Origin: Rhizobium sp. BK602
Lineage (GTDB): Bacteria > Pseudomonadota > Alphaproteobacteria > Rhizobiales > Rhizobiaceae
DNA: 64,000 nt
Direction of reading: 5' to 3'
NCBI RefSeq assembly: GCF_014195095.1
Contig: NZ_JACIBC010000014.1
Span: forward strand, 1 to 64,000
Below the pieces are notes generated by a model. The model was not told the origin of the DNA. It did no database searches and was given only the letters and a program-made list of their open reading frames with translations. Shown in pieces: positions 25,800-34,367 of the stretch. Made by a program: the position numbers and the translations under genes. How positions within the stretch are numbered: the stretch's first letter is position 1; every line of letters begins with the position of its first letter.

Positions 25800-26381
25800 T
25801 CAGTTCGTCGCTGCGGGTGCTGCGTTCGGATCGGGCAGCGGCACCGGCGTATCGGCCAGCGTGCGCAGATAGGCGATCAGGTCGGCGCGATCCTTTTCCT
25901 TCGGCAGGCCGGCAAAGCCCATGGCCGTTCCGGGGATGAATTTCTTCGGCGCCGCTACGAAGTGATAGATGTGGTCGTAAGTCCACTTCTCCGAGCCGCC
26001 CTTGGAAAAATCCTTGATCGCGGCCGAATAGGCGAAGCCCTCATGCTCGGCAACCGGACGGTCGACGAGACCCCAGAGATCCGGGCCGACCTTGTTCGGC
26101 CCGCCCTTCTCTCCGGAATGACAGGCCTGACACTTCTTGAAGATCGCTTCGCCGGCCTTGGCATCGGCGGTCTGCAGCAATTGCGCGATCGGCGTTTCCT
26201 TCGCCTCGGCGGCCTTGCCGCCGGCACCGGCGGCCGGCTCCTCAGCGGCGACGATTTCGAAACCGGGCTTTTCCGGCGTCTCCGAATGGAAAATATATCC
26301 TGACGCGAGCGACACGGACTTCAGCACGAAAAGCGTGGCCAGAAGTGCCCCGACACCCATGTTCACGTAGGATGAATTCAT
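25800..26381 (-). CDS. cycM: Membrane-anchored cytochrome c (CycM-like)
   Basis: A class I c-type cytochrome of 193 residues held by an uncleaved N-terminal membrane segment (about 8-28). The haem site is CQACH (Cys84, Cys87, His88) and the distal Met ligand is probably Met154 in GTAMGFAGL. An Ala/Glu/Gly-rich linker separates anchor and haem domain. In Bradyrhizobium, CycM carries electrons from the bc1 complex to aa3 oxidase, and the same role is inferred here. It is divergent from kdsB. Confidence 0.88.
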   Translation of the reverse strand: MNSSYVNMGVGALLATLFVLKSVSLASGYIFHSETPEKPGFEIVAAEEPAAGAGGKAAEAKETPIAQLLQTADAKAGEAIFKKCQACHSGEKGGPNKVGPDLWGLVDRPVAEHEGFAYSAAIKDFSKGGSEKWTYDHIYHFVAAPKKFIPGTAMGFAGLPKEKDRADLIAYLRTLADTPVPLPDPNAAPAATN

Positions 26382-26532
26382 CTGCTATGCTCCCCTCGCC
26401 TCCGGCAGCGACTGCCGGCCCATCTTGAATTCGCGCGAAACCTATGTCTTTTGGCTGTTTCTTGCAACTCTGTAAACGGTCTCCACCATGAGACCTTTTG
26501 ACACTTTTACGGCGAGAATAGAAGGCCCAACG

Positions 26533-27288
26533 ATGACAGATTCCAACTTAGACAAGACGCTGGTACTCATTCCGGCCCGGATGGCCTCCACCCGCCTGCC
26601 GGGCAAGCCGCTCGCCGATATTTGCGGCCTGCCCATGATCGTACAGGTTGCCAAGCGCGCGCGCGAGGCGGCGATCGGTCGCATCGTCGTCGCCGTCGAT
26701 CATCAGGATACCTATGCCGCCGTCGCCAATGCCGGCTTCGAGGTGGTGATGACCCGCGGGGATCATCAATCCGGCTCCGATCGCATCCACGAGGCGCTGC
26801 AGGCCGTCGACCCTGATGGACGGGTCGAGTTCATCGTCAATGTCCAGGGCGACCTGCCGACCATCGATCCGAAGACCATACATGCGGCCCTGCGTCCGCT
26901 CGACAACCCTGCCGTCGACATCGGGACTTTGACCGTCGAGATCAAGGACGAGGAAGAAAAGACCCTGCCGAGCGTCGTCAAGGTCGTCGGCTCGGCTGTT
27001 TCCGACAGCCGCCTGCGGGCGCTCTATTTCACCCGCGCCACCGCGCCCTACGGCAAAGGCCCGCTCTATCATCATATCGGCCTCTACACCTATCGCCGCG
27101 CGGCGCTGGAGAGGTTCGTCAGCCTCGGCCCCTCGCCGCTGGAACTGCGCGAATCGCTGGAGCAGCTCAGGGCGCTGGAAGCCGGCATGCGCATCGATGT
27201 CGAGATCGTTGACACGATCCCGCTCGGTGTCGATACTGCCGCCGACCTCGAAAAGGCCCGACGCATCCTTTCCGGCGCCTCTCGCTGA
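26533..27288 (+). CDS. kdsB: 3-deoxy-manno-octulosonate cytidylyltransferase
   Basis: Activates Kdo as CMP-Kdo for lipopolysaccharide core synthesis. The start motif LVLIPARMASTRLPGKPLADI is diagnostic, followed by TRGDHQSGSDRIHEAL, VNVQGDLPTIDP, YFTRATAPYG and HIGLYTYRRAALERFV. The 251-residue length is normal. The ATG at 26533 is chosen over an in-frame ATG at 26488. pheA follows after 23 bases, so they are probably co-transcribed. Confidence 0.96.
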   Translation: MTDSNLDKTLVLIPARMASTRLPGKPLADICGLPMIVQVAKRAREAAIGRIVVAVDHQDTYAAVANAGFEVVMTRGDHQSGSDRIHEALQAVDPDGRVEFIVNVQGDLPTIDPKTIHAALRPLDNPAVDIGTLTVEIKDEEEKTLPSVVKVVGSAVSDSRLRALYFTRATAPYGKGPLYHHIGLYTYRRAALERFVSLGPSPLELRESLEQLRALEAGMRIDVEIVDTIPLGVDTAADLEKARRILSGASR

Positions 27289-27311
27289 CATCCCCCCTCA
27301 AAGGCAGCCCC

Positions 27312-28166
27312 ATGACCATCAAGACCAACAAGATCTCCTTCCAGGGCGACTATGGCGCCAATTCTGACATGGCCAGCCGCGACATGTTCCCGACCATGGA
27401 GCCGCTGCCGTGCCAGACCTTCGAGGATGCCTTCAGCGCCGTCGACAATGGCGAGGCCGATCTCGGCATGATCCCGATCGAGAACACGATCGCCGGCCGT
27501 GTCGCCGACATCCACCACATGCTGCCGGAATCGCACCTGCATATCGTCGGCGAATATTTCATGCCGATCCGCTTCCAGCTCATGGTGCTGCCGGGCGTGA
27601 AGAAGGAAGAAATCCGCACGGTGCACAGCCATATCCACGCACTCGGCCAATGCCGCAAGATCGTGCGCGCCAATGGCTGGAAGCCGGTCATCGCCGGCGA
27701 CACGGCGGGGGCGGCCAAGCTGGTGCAGGAAACCGGCGACCGTAGCATGGCGGCACTGGCGCCGCGGCTGGCGGCCGATCTCTACAAGCTCGATATCATC
27801 GCCGAAAATGTCGAGGATACCGAGAACAACGTGACGCGCTTCGTCATATTGTCGCGCGACGAAAGCTGGGCTGAGCGCAGCTCGCCGGAGGAAAAGATCG
27901 TCACGACCTTCGTCTTCAACGTCCGCAACATTCCGGCGGCCCTCTACAAGGCGCTCGGCGGCTTCGCCACCAACGGCATCAACATGACGAAGCTGGAAAG
28001 CTACCAGCTCGACGGCCGTTTTGTAGCGACGCAATTCTACGCCGACATCGAAGGCCATCCGGACGACGAGAATGTGCGGCATGCGCTGGAGGAACTGCGG
28101 TTCTTCTCCGAGAAGGTCCGCATCCTCGGCGTCTACAAGGGGCATCCGCTGCGCGGGCAGCTCTAA
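27312..28166 (+). CDS. pheA: Prephenate dehydratase
   Basis: Converts prephenate to phenylpyruvate in phenylalanine synthesis. The catalytic domain starts ISFQGDYGANSDMA, contains ADLGMIPIENTIAGRV, and ends with the TRF motif (NNVTRFVIL, about 175-183). A C-terminal ACT regulatory domain (about 197-274) has GINMTKLESYQLDG in place of the textbook ESRP. No chorismate mutase domain is fused, unlike in E. coli PheA. 284 residues. Confidence 0.95.
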   Translation: MTIKTNKISFQGDYGANSDMASRDMFPTMEPLPCQTFEDAFSAVDNGEADLGMIPIENTIAGRVADIHHMLPESHLHIVGEYFMPIRFQLMVLPGVKKEEIRTVHSHIHALGQCRKIVRANGWKPVIAGDTAGAAKLVQETGDRSMAALAPRLAADLYKLDIIAENVEDTENNVTRFVILSRDESWAERSSPEEKIVTTFVFNVRNIPAALYKALGGFATNGINMTKLESYQLDGRFVATQFYADIEGHPDDENVRHALEELRFFSEKVRILGVYKGHPLRGQL

Positions 28167-28183
28167 GGGTCACAGTTCGAAAG

Positions 28184-28336
28184 CCCCTCATCCGGCCTAT
28201 CGGCCACCTTCTCCCCGCAAGCGGGGAGAAGGGGATAGACGCACCCACAGCCTTCCATCCAGCCAACGAGCTAGACGCGGATATAAAGGTTGCCCCCTCT
28301 CCCCGCTTGCGGGGGGGGTGGGCTAGGGTGAGGGGC
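28184..28336. repeat. BIME-like pair of inverted palindromic repeats
   Basis: Two REP-type elements face each other: CCCCTCATCCGGCC with CTCCCCGCAAGCGGGGAG (28184-28234), and CTCCCCGCTTGCGGGG with CTAGGGTGAGGGG (28291-28335). They sit between the convergent pheA and VOC genes and could act as a transcription barrier. Related pairs lie at 35741 and 47680. Confidence 0.82.
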
Positions 28337-28356
28337 AAAGCCACATACCCTGCCAT

Positions 28357-28725
28357 TTACTTATCCGGCTCACAGACCCTCAACCGATGGCCATCCGGGT
28401 CGAGCACGACAAAGGTCGGGCCGAAATCCAGCGTCGTCAGTTCCTGGGCGACCGGCAGGCCGCGGGCCCTCCAATCCTTATAATGCTCCGCCACCGCCCC
28501 TTCGCCCTCGACCATGAAGGCGAGTTCGCCGCGATTGCCGATGGCGGAGGGCTGCGGCTCGACGCTGCTGCGACGCCAGAGGCCGAGCGTAAAGCCGTTG
28601 TCGAGGGGAAAAGCTGCGAAATTCGGGGCGGCGACGGCCGGTTCGCGGCCGAGCAGATCGCGGTAGAACGGGATGCTCTCGGCGGGGTCCTTGACGTAGA
28701 AGATGATGAGATTGGGGCTGGTCAT
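28357..28725 (-). CDS. VOC-family (glyoxalase/bleomycin-resistance fold) protein
   Basis: A 122-residue single-domain protein with the paired beta-alpha-beta-beta-beta arrangement of the vicinal oxygen chelate family (IIFYVKDPAESIPFYRDLLG, then FVVLDPDGHRLRVCEP). Only some of the expected metal ligands are visible, so enzymatic activity is not assured. It lies downstream of the WYL regulator, separated by a small gene, on the same strand. Confidence 0.85.
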   Translation of the reverse strand: MTSPNLIIFYVKDPAESIPFYRDLLGREPAVAAPNFAAFPLDNGFTLGLWRRSSVEPQPSAIGNRGELAFMVEGEGAVAEHYKDWRARGLPVAQELTTLDFGPTFVVLDPDGHRLRVCEPDK

Positions 28726-28841
28726 CGGGATATTCCTCTTGGTTTTGGAGATATGAAGGCAATGCTTTCCCGCTCCCGGAAAGCCATGACAGGTCTTGCG
28801 GGCGAGGTGATCGGTGAATGTTTGCGATGCTTCTATCTGCG

Positions 28842-29072
28842 CTATCGGAAGCGCTCGTCCTCGCGATAGGGCGTGCGACCGTCGAGAAAACCGAGATCGC
28901 GCTTCAGGAAGTCGGATGATTCGTCGAGATCCAGACGCGGATGGCGGCGGCCGAAAGACTGAAGCACGATCTCAGCGAGACGCTGCAGCCCAAGCTGCGC
29001 GAAGGGCAGGCCGTAGACATCGGCCGCGGAACCATGCCTGTCCTTCTTGGCGACGAGAACGGGGCTTTCCAT
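28842..29072 (-). CDS. Small hypothetical protein (76 aa)
   Basis: A soluble, charged protein whose ATG is preceded by AAGGAGGAG, an excellent ribosome site. It starts MESPVLVAKKDRHGSA and ends DFLKRDLGFLDGRTPYRE plus a short charged tail. I do not recognise a family, though the tail has a weak resemblance to small DUF1127-type rhizobial proteins. It is on the same strand as the VOC and WYL genes. Confidence 0.65.
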   Translation of the reverse strand: MESPVLVAKKDRHGSAADVYGLPFAQLGLQRLAEIVLQSFGRRHPRLDLDESSDFLKRDLGFLDGRTPYREDERFR

Positions 29073-29152
29073 GAACGCTCCTCCTTGTTGGAATGGAACG
29101 GATCATAGCCCCTCATACTGACAGTTTCTGGCAGCAGCCTATCGCCGATCGA

Positions 29153-29839
29153 TCAATCGTGACGCATGCCCTCGCGCGCATGCCATTCCCTGGCAAGCGT
29201 CACGCGACGGCGCGGGTAGCGGGCCTCCAGCACGGCGAAATCGATGATGCGATCGGCGCGGAAATGGCGAAAATCCTGACGCAGTTCGCACCATGCCATG
29301 ACGATTCGCGCATTGTCGAAATAGCCGAGCGCGAAAGGCCAGATCCGCCGGGTGGAAATGGCGCCGTTGACGTCGCCATAGGTCAATTGCACCATGCGTT
29401 CGCCATGGATCGCCTTGCGCATCAGGGAGAGGTCGGCCTTGTCTTCGGTCACGCGCCGCGTCGCAACGACCACGGCGGCCTGATCGATCGCCTCGCGCAT
29501 ATCGGCCGGCAGGACGGCGGCGATCTTGGCGAGCGCATCGGCACCGGCCGCCGCCAGCCGCGAATCGGTTGCGCGCGCCACCCAGCGGGAGCCGAGCACC
29601 AGCGCCTCGATCTCATCCTGGGAAAACATCATCGGCGGCAGCATGAAGCCGGGCTTCAGCACGTAGCCGATGCCGGGCTCGCCCTCGATCATGGCACCCT
29701 GCGACTGAAGGCTGGCGATGTCGCGATAGAGCGTGCGCAGGCTGACGCCGGTTTCCTCGGCCAGAACGGCACCGCTGACCGGACGACGATAGCGCCTCAG
29801 CGTCTGCAGCAGGGCCAGCAAGCGTTCCGAGCGCGCCAT
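29153..29839 (-). CDS. YafY-type HTH/WYL transcriptional regulator
   Basis: A 228-residue DeoR-like repressor. The N-terminal winged helix has SGAVLAEETGVSLRTLYRDI (about 22-41), followed by the PafC/WYL ligand-binding region (about 140-220; GYFDNARIVMAWCELRQDFR, FRADRIIDFAVLE). It starts 13 bases after the nudC stop, so it is likely part of the HIT-nudC operon. The neighbouring VOC gene is a plausible target by proximity only. Confidence 0.9.
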   Translation of the reverse strand: MARSERLLALLQTLRRYRRPVSGAVLAEETGVSLRTLYRDIASLQSQGAMIEGEPGIGYVLKPGFMLPPMMFSQDEIEALVLGSRWVARATDSRLAAAGADALAKIAAVLPADMREAIDQAAVVVATRRVTEDKADLSLMRKAIHGERMVQLTYGDVNGAISTRRIWPFALGYFDNARIVMAWCELRQDFRHFRADRIIDFAVLEARYPRRRVTLAREWHAREGMRHD

Positions 29840-29852
29840 GACGGAAAGAAGC

Positions 29853-30812
29853 CTATCGCTTCCACTCCACCCAGTCGCGCATCAGGCGATGGGCGATGGC
29901 GCCCTTGGGCGGAGAGGTATTGCCGGAGGCCGAGACGCGGTCGAGCATCTCGAGCGTCTCTTCCGGCGTGAACCAGCGGCAGTCGTCGAGCTCGGTGGCG
30001 TCGATATGGATGTCCGTCGATTTCGCCTCGGCATAGCAGCCGATCATCAGCGAATGCGGCATCGGCCAGGGCTGCGACGCATGATAGCGCACGCGGCCGG
30101 TATGGATGCCGGACTCCTCGAAGGTTTCGCGGCGCACGGCATTTTCGATGGTTTCGCCCGGCTCGACGAAGCCGGCGAGACAGGAATACATGCCCGGCGC
30201 GAAATGATGGCTGCGGCCGAGCAGGCAGCGATTCCGCTCCTCGTCGACCGTCAGCATGATGACGACAGGATCGGTGCGCGGGAAGATCATGTGTTCGCAG
30301 GCGGTGCAGACCCGCTTGTAGCCGCCGATGCGGCTTTCCATCACCGAACCGCAGCGGCCGCAGAAGCGGTTGTCGCCGTTCCAGCGCAGGAGGCTCATGC
30401 CCTGCGCCGCCTCGCCGAGGATCTCGCCTTCCAGCAGGAACTCGCGCCAGAGCGAGCGCATGTCGGCCGGCTTGTAATGGCTGGCAAGCTCGTCGGCATT
30501 GATGCGTACCGGCACGGCCAGCCGCGGCTCGCCGGTCTTGCGGTAGCCGAGCAGCACGGCCGCCTCCCAATCGGGATCGAGCTCCTGCAGCTCGTAGCGG
30601 GCAAACAGCGGATCGAGCACCTGCCCGTCATGTTTCAGAACCAGCCGGTCCCTGGCAAAGGCGAGGATATGCGTGCCGTCCTTGGAGAGGGCGCGCTGGA
30701 TCGACTCCTCGTCGCGATGCTCGGCGTCCCGGTTGAGCTGGTTTTCCGCAAAGGCCGTGAGGCTGCTGGGTTCCGGGTGGGGCGCATCGGAAGAGAAGAT
30801 CGAATAGGTCAT
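29853..30812 (-). CDS. nudC: NADH pyrophosphatase / RNA deNADding Nudix hydrolase
   Basis: Hydrolyses NADH, and removes NAD caps from RNA in E. coli. The zinc ribbon is present (CGRCGSVMESRIGG, VCTACEHMIFPR), followed by the NudC-specific region and the Nudix box GFVEPGETIENAVRRETFEE, which fits GX5EX7REUXEEXGU. 319 residues. The start at 30812 overlaps the stop of the upstream HIT gene by 4 bases, so the pair is translationally coupled. Confidence 0.93.
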   Translation of the reverse strand: MTYSIFSSDAPHPEPSSLTAFAENQLNRDAEHRDEESIQRALSKDGTHILAFARDRLVLKHDGQVLDPLFARYELQELDPDWEAAVLLGYRKTGEPRLAVPVRINADELASHYKPADMRSLWREFLLEGEILGEAAQGMSLLRWNGDNRFCGRCGSVMESRIGGYKRVCTACEHMIFPRTDPVVIMLTVDEERNRCLLGRSHHFAPGMYSCLAGFVEPGETIENAVRRETFEESGIHTGRVRYHASQPWPMPHSLMIGCYAEAKSTDIHIDATELDDCRWFTPEETLEMLDRVSASGNTSPPKGAIAHRLMRDWVEWKR

Positions 30813-31219
30813 TGTGACAGCGTGTCCCGCAGCTTGGCTATGAAGTCGTTCATGTCTTCGTCCGTATAGGGTTCGGCCTTGCCGTGGCCCCAGATCGGGC
30901 CGGGCCAGTTCGCGTCCCCCTCGAACCGTGCAATGACATGAACATGAAGCTGACGGACGATATTTCCAAGAGCCCCGATGTTGATTTTTGTCGCGCCGGT
31001 CACCGTCTTCAGGGCATCGGCGACCTTGTTGGTCTCGAAGGTCAGCAAGACCTGGTCGAGCGGTGTCAACTCGAATATTTCCGAGATGCCGGGCCGGCGG
31101 GGCACCAGAACCAGCCATGGCCAGCGGCTGTCCTTCGACAGGCGCACGTCGCAAAGGCCGGTGATCGTCACGGAAACGCTGTCATTCGCCAGACGTTCGT
31201 CGAGCGTAAATTCCTTCAA
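30809..31219 (-). CDS. HIT-like domain protein with degenerate histidine triad
   Basis: A 136-residue member of the histidine triad superfamily. The expected HxHxH is QLHVHVIARF here, so the third His is Ile, as in a proteobacterial HIT-like subfamily. The start is TTG (31217-31219) seven bases after a strong GGAGGA site; no upstream ATG fits. It is the first gene of the HIT-nudC-WYL cluster and is divergent from the SRP RNA gene. A nucleotide hydrolase or transferase role is plausible but unproven. Confidence 0.83.
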   Translation of the reverse strand: MKEFTLDERLANDSVSVTITGLCDVRLSKDSRWPWLVLVPRRPGISEIFELTPLDQVLLTFETNKVADALKTVTGATKINIGALGNIVRQLHVHVIARFEGDANWPGPIWGHGKAEPYTDEDMNDFIAKLRDTLSQ

Positions 31220-31309
31220 TGGGTGGTCCTCCAGAGTGTTTTATCAAATGTTTAGCAGTTTTTTTTGACCTTGGCTTGCTTTTGATGACGATATTGCCGA
31301 TATGTGCCT

Positions 31310-31410
31310 CCGGGAGGTTGGTGGTGGACGAGCCACTCGCCAACCGGGTCAGGTCCGGAAGGAAGCAGCCCCAACGAGCCCGGCACGGGTCATCGTGCCA
31401 GCCTCCCACC
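31310..31410 (+). ncRNA. ffs: Bacterial small SRP RNA (4.5S)
   Basis: The universally conserved apical motif GGTCAGGTCCGGAAGGAAGC is at about 31347-31366. The outer stem forms between GGGAGGTTGG (about 31312) and CCAGCCTCCC (ending about 31408), giving an RNA of roughly 100 bases that ends in CCCTTTTT. With Ffh it targets inner-membrane proteins. It lies immediately upstream of dnaX, the classic bacterial location. Exact ends are estimates. Confidence 0.93.
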
Positions 31411-31456
31411 CTTTTTGAAAGCAAGGCCCGGCTTTCTGCGGGCAATAAGCAGGGCC

Positions 31457-33328
31457 ATGAGCGACACCGAGCGACAAGCAAAAGATGCCGCTTCGACCGG
31501 CACCGGTTACCGGGTGCTGGCCCGCAAATACCGTCCCAAGGATTTCACCGACCTGATGGTCGGCCAGGAGCCGATGGTCCGCACGCTAACCAACGCGTTC
31601 GAGACCGGCCGCATCGCCCAGGCCTATATGCTGACCGGCGTGCGTGGCGTCGGCAAGACGACGACGGCCCGCATCCTGGCGCGCGCGCTCAATTACAAGA
31701 CCGCCGAGACCGATCGTCCCACAATCGACCTGCGTGAACCCGGCGAGCATTGCCAGGCGATCATGGAAGGCCGGCATGTCGACGTCATCGAGATGGACGC
31801 CGCCTCCCATACCGGCATCGACGATATTCGCGAGATCATCGAGCAGGTGCGCTACCGCCCGGTTTCGGCGCGCTACAAGGTCTATATCATCGACGAAGTG
31901 CACATGCTGTCGACGGCCGCCTTCAACGGGCTGCTGAAGACACTGGAAGAGCCACCGGAGCATGTGAAGTTCATCTTCGCCACCACCGAAATCCGCAAGG
32001 TGCCGATCACCGTGCTGTCACGCTGCCAGCGCTTCGATCTGCGCCGCATCAGCGCGTCGGATCTCGTCGGGCTGTTCACCACCATTTCGGCCAAGGAAGG
32101 CATCGAGGCGGAGCCGGAAGCGCTCGCCATGATCGCCCGCGCCGCCGAGGGCTCGGCCCGTGACGGCCTGTCGCTGCTCGACCAGGCGATCGCCCATGGC
32201 AGCGGCGTGGTCGCGGCCGATGCCGTACGCTCGATGCTGGGCCTTGCCGACCGCGCCCGCATCGTCGATCTCTTCCATCACATCATCAAGGGCGATGTCG
32301 CAGCCGCTCTGGCCGAATTCAACAGCCAATACGAGGCCGGCGCCAATCCCGTGGTCGTGCTGACCGACCTCGCCGATTTCACCCATCTCGTCACCCGCCT
32401 GAAATATGTGCCCGACGCCGCCGACGATCCGTCGCTGAGCGAAATCGAGCGCGGCAAGGCGAGCGAATTCGCGCAGAGCGTGGCAGTGACCGCGCTGTCG
32501 CGCATCTGGCAGATGCTGCTGAAGGGCATCCCCGAGACGGAAAGCGCGGCGCGCACCGCCGGTGCTGCCGAAATGGTGCTGATCCGGCTGGCGCACGCCG
32601 CGCATCTGCCGGCACCGGAAGACGCGGCGCGCAGGCTCGCCGAATTTTCCGACGGCAATGGCGGCGCGCGTCCCGTGCCCGCTTCGCCGAACGGCAATGG
32701 CGGCGGAGCCCCCGTCTCCTATCAGGGCAACGTCATGGCGCGGGCGGTCGAGACCCCCGCTCCCCGGCCAACGCCGGCGGCACCCGTCGCCATGCTGCGC
32801 TCGGTTCCGAACACGCAAGCCGATGCTCCTCCGGTCGGCCGCATCGAGCAGAAGCCGGCCGAGGCGCCGAAACCGCTGGTTCCGGTCAATTCGATGGCCG
32901 ACATCGCCGAACTCGCCAGCCAGAAGCGCGATCCGAAACTGAAGGCGATGGTGCGCAGCTTCGTGCGCCCGGTGCGGCTGGAGCCCGGCCGGCTCGACGT
33001 CAGCCTGACACCGGGGGCACCGGGAACGCTCCTGAACGAGCTTGCCGTCAAACTGAAGGAATGGACCGGCATTCACTGGATCGTCAGCCTCAGCCGCGAC
33101 GAAGGCGAGCCGACGCTGGTGGAGGCCGAGGCGAACATCAAAAAGCAACTAGTGCAGGATGCACTGCAAGATCCCGATATCGCGGCAATCGTTGCGCGCT
33201 TCCCGGGCTCCAAGGTTTACGTCACGGTCAAAGAACCCGAAGCACTTGAAGAAGAACAGACCGCCGCTCCGGCAACGGCCGAATCCGTCGACGGCGATAT
33301 CCTGCCGGGTGATGACATCGAATTCTAA
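31457..33328 (+). CDS. dnaX: DNA polymerase III subunits gamma/tau
   Basis: Clamp-loader ATPase of 623 residues. Walker A is GVRGVGKTTT (about 61-70, Lys67), Walker B/DExx is YIIDEVHML and the sensor region includes ATTEIRKVPITVLSRCQRFD. The zinc module that normally carries four Cys is reduced: the region between ALNYKT and HVDVIEMDAASH holds only Cys99. Residues about 390-490 are a Pro/Ala-rich linker, followed by a tau-type C-terminal domain (about 500-600). Upstream in-frame Met codons overlap the SRP RNA and are rejected. ebfC and recR follow. Confidence 0.96.
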   Translation: MSDTERQAKDAASTGTGYRVLARKYRPKDFTDLMVGQEPMVRTLTNAFETGRIAQAYMLTGVRGVGKTTTARILARALNYKTAETDRPTIDLREPGEHCQAIMEGRHVDVIEMDAASHTGIDDIREIIEQVRYRPVSARYKVYIIDEVHMLSTAAFNGLLKTLEEPPEHVKFIFATTEIRKVPITVLSRCQRFDLRRISASDLVGLFTTISAKEGIEAEPEALAMIARAAEGSARDGLSLLDQAIAHGSGVVAADAVRSMLGLADRARIVDLFHHIIKGDVAAALAEFNSQYEAGANPVVVLTDLADFTHLVTRLKYVPDAADDPSLSEIERGKASEFAQSVAVTALSRIWQMLLKGIPETESAARTAGAAEMVLIRLAHAAHLPAPEDAARRLAEFSDGNGGARPVPASPNGNGGGAPVSYQGNVMARAVETPAPRPTPAAPVAMLRSVPNTQADAPPVGRIEQKPAEAPKPLVPVNSMADIAELASQKRDPKLKAMVRSFVRPVRLEPGRLDVSLTPGAPGTLLNELAVKLKEWTGIHWIVSLSRDEGEPTLVEAEANIKKQLVQDALQDPDIAAIVARFPGSKVYVTVKEPEALEEEQTAAPATAESVDGDILPGDDIEF

Positions 33329-33350
33329 GGATACGATGGCGAACCGAAGA

Positions 33351-33382
33351 GCCGCCCAGTAAAATCTGCTGGGTGGCTTTCG
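33351..33382 (+). terminator. Weak terminator-like hairpin between dnaX and ebfC
   Basis: AGCCGCCCAG pairs with CTGGGTGGCT (one G-T pair) around TAAAATCTG, followed by only TTTCG. It may attenuate rather than end transcription into ebfC. Confidence 0.5.
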
Positions 33383-33435
33383 AATGATATTGTACTAAAT
33401 CCTAACGAAAGACACGGGAAGAAGGACGAGCAACG

Positions 33436-33759
33436 ATGCGCGACATCATGGGCATGATGGGCAAAGTGAAGGAAATGCAGGCCAAGATGGAGAAGATGCA
33501 GGCGGAGATCGCCGACATCCGCGTCGAAGGCAAGGCCGGCGGCGGCCTCGTCACCGTGACCGTCAACGGCAAGGGCCTGATGCTCGGCCTCAAGATCGAT
33601 CCGTCGCTGTTCAAGGAAGACGACGTCGAAATCCTCGAGGACCTGATCGTCGCCGCCAACAAGGACGCCCAGGACAAGGCCGAGGCGATCACCGCCGAAA
33701 AAACCCGCGAACTGACCGCCGGACTGCCGATCCCGCCCGGCTTCAAGATGCCGTTCTGA
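33436..33759 (+). CDS. ebfC: YbaB/EbfC nucleoid-associated protein
   Basis: Small DNA-binding protein, a dimer with a tweezer-like shape in known structures. It begins MRDIMGMMGKVKEMQ (an amphipathic helix), contains GGGLVTVTVNGKGLMLGLKI, and ends with PIPPGFKMPF. The 107-residue length is typical. It sits between dnaX and recR, as in most bacteria, suggesting a role linked to replication or repair. Confidence 0.95.
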   Translation: MRDIMGMMGKVKEMQAKMEKMQAEIADIRVEGKAGGGLVTVTVNGKGLMLGLKIDPSLFKEDDVEILEDLIVAANKDAQDKAEAITAEKTRELTAGLPIPPGFKMPF

Positions 33760-33780
33760 GGAAGACGCATCCGACGAAGG

Positions 33781-34257
33781 TCAGCGCGCCGTCGCCTTGC
33801 GGATCAATTCGCGGCCGATCGGTTTCGCCGGCTCGTTGCGCAGCACCAGCGATGTCGTCACGGCGCCGTGCCGTGCGATGGAATCGACGATGGTTTCAAG
33901 GTCTGATGGTGAGGGCACAAGGACCTTCAGCAGAAAGCAATCCTCACCCGTCAGCCTGAGGACCTCGATGATCTCCGGCATCTCCGAGAACTGCTTCAGG
34001 TAGGGACGGATATGCTCATGCGTCGTCCTGAGCCGGATCACCGCCATCATGCCGAGGCCGACAGCATTGGGATCGACGACGGCGCGATAGCCGGCAATGA
34101 TGCCGCGCTCTTCCAGCCGCTTCAGCCGTTCGGAGGCCGCCGGCTGCGACAGGCCGACCCGGCGGCCGAGCTCGGAAACCGAGATCCTTCCATCCTGCTG
34201 CAGGATCTCGATGATCGACAGATCCGTCGGATCAAGCCCTCTTTCGATACTATCCAT
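33781..34257 (-). CDS. Lrp/AsnC-family transcriptional regulator
   Basis: A 158-residue feast/famine regulator. The N-terminal helix-turn-helix is about 12-60 (DLSIIEILQQDGRISVSELG, LSQPAASERLKRLEE) and the C-terminal RAM effector domain includes GLGMMAVIRLRT and GEDCFLLKVLVPS. It is divergent from the hydrolase gene at 34368, with a 110-base shared control region; regulation of that neighbour is inferred from layout only. It interrupts the usual ebfC-recR adjacency. Confidence 0.9.
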   Translation of the reverse strand: MDSIERGLDPTDLSIIEILQQDGRISVSELGRRVGLSQPAASERLKRLEERGIIAGYRAVVDPNAVGLGMMAVIRLRTTHEHIRPYLKQFSEMPEIIEVLRLTGEDCFLLKVLVPSPSDLETIVDSIARHGAVTTSLVLRNEPAKPIGRELIRKATAR

Positions 34258-34367
34258 TCGTCACCTTCAATTCATCGGCTGACAGCAGTTTTATCCGATG
34301 AAGTGCAATGTCAATCGATAAGGCGGCATGTCAGCTTCTCTCCGTCGAAACAACGAGAGAGGACAGA

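Noticed and set aside
31304..31456. N-terminal extension of dnaX through the SRP RNA
   Set aside because: It would translate the structured SRP RNA; the conserved DnaX N-terminus begins at MSDTERQAKD (31457).
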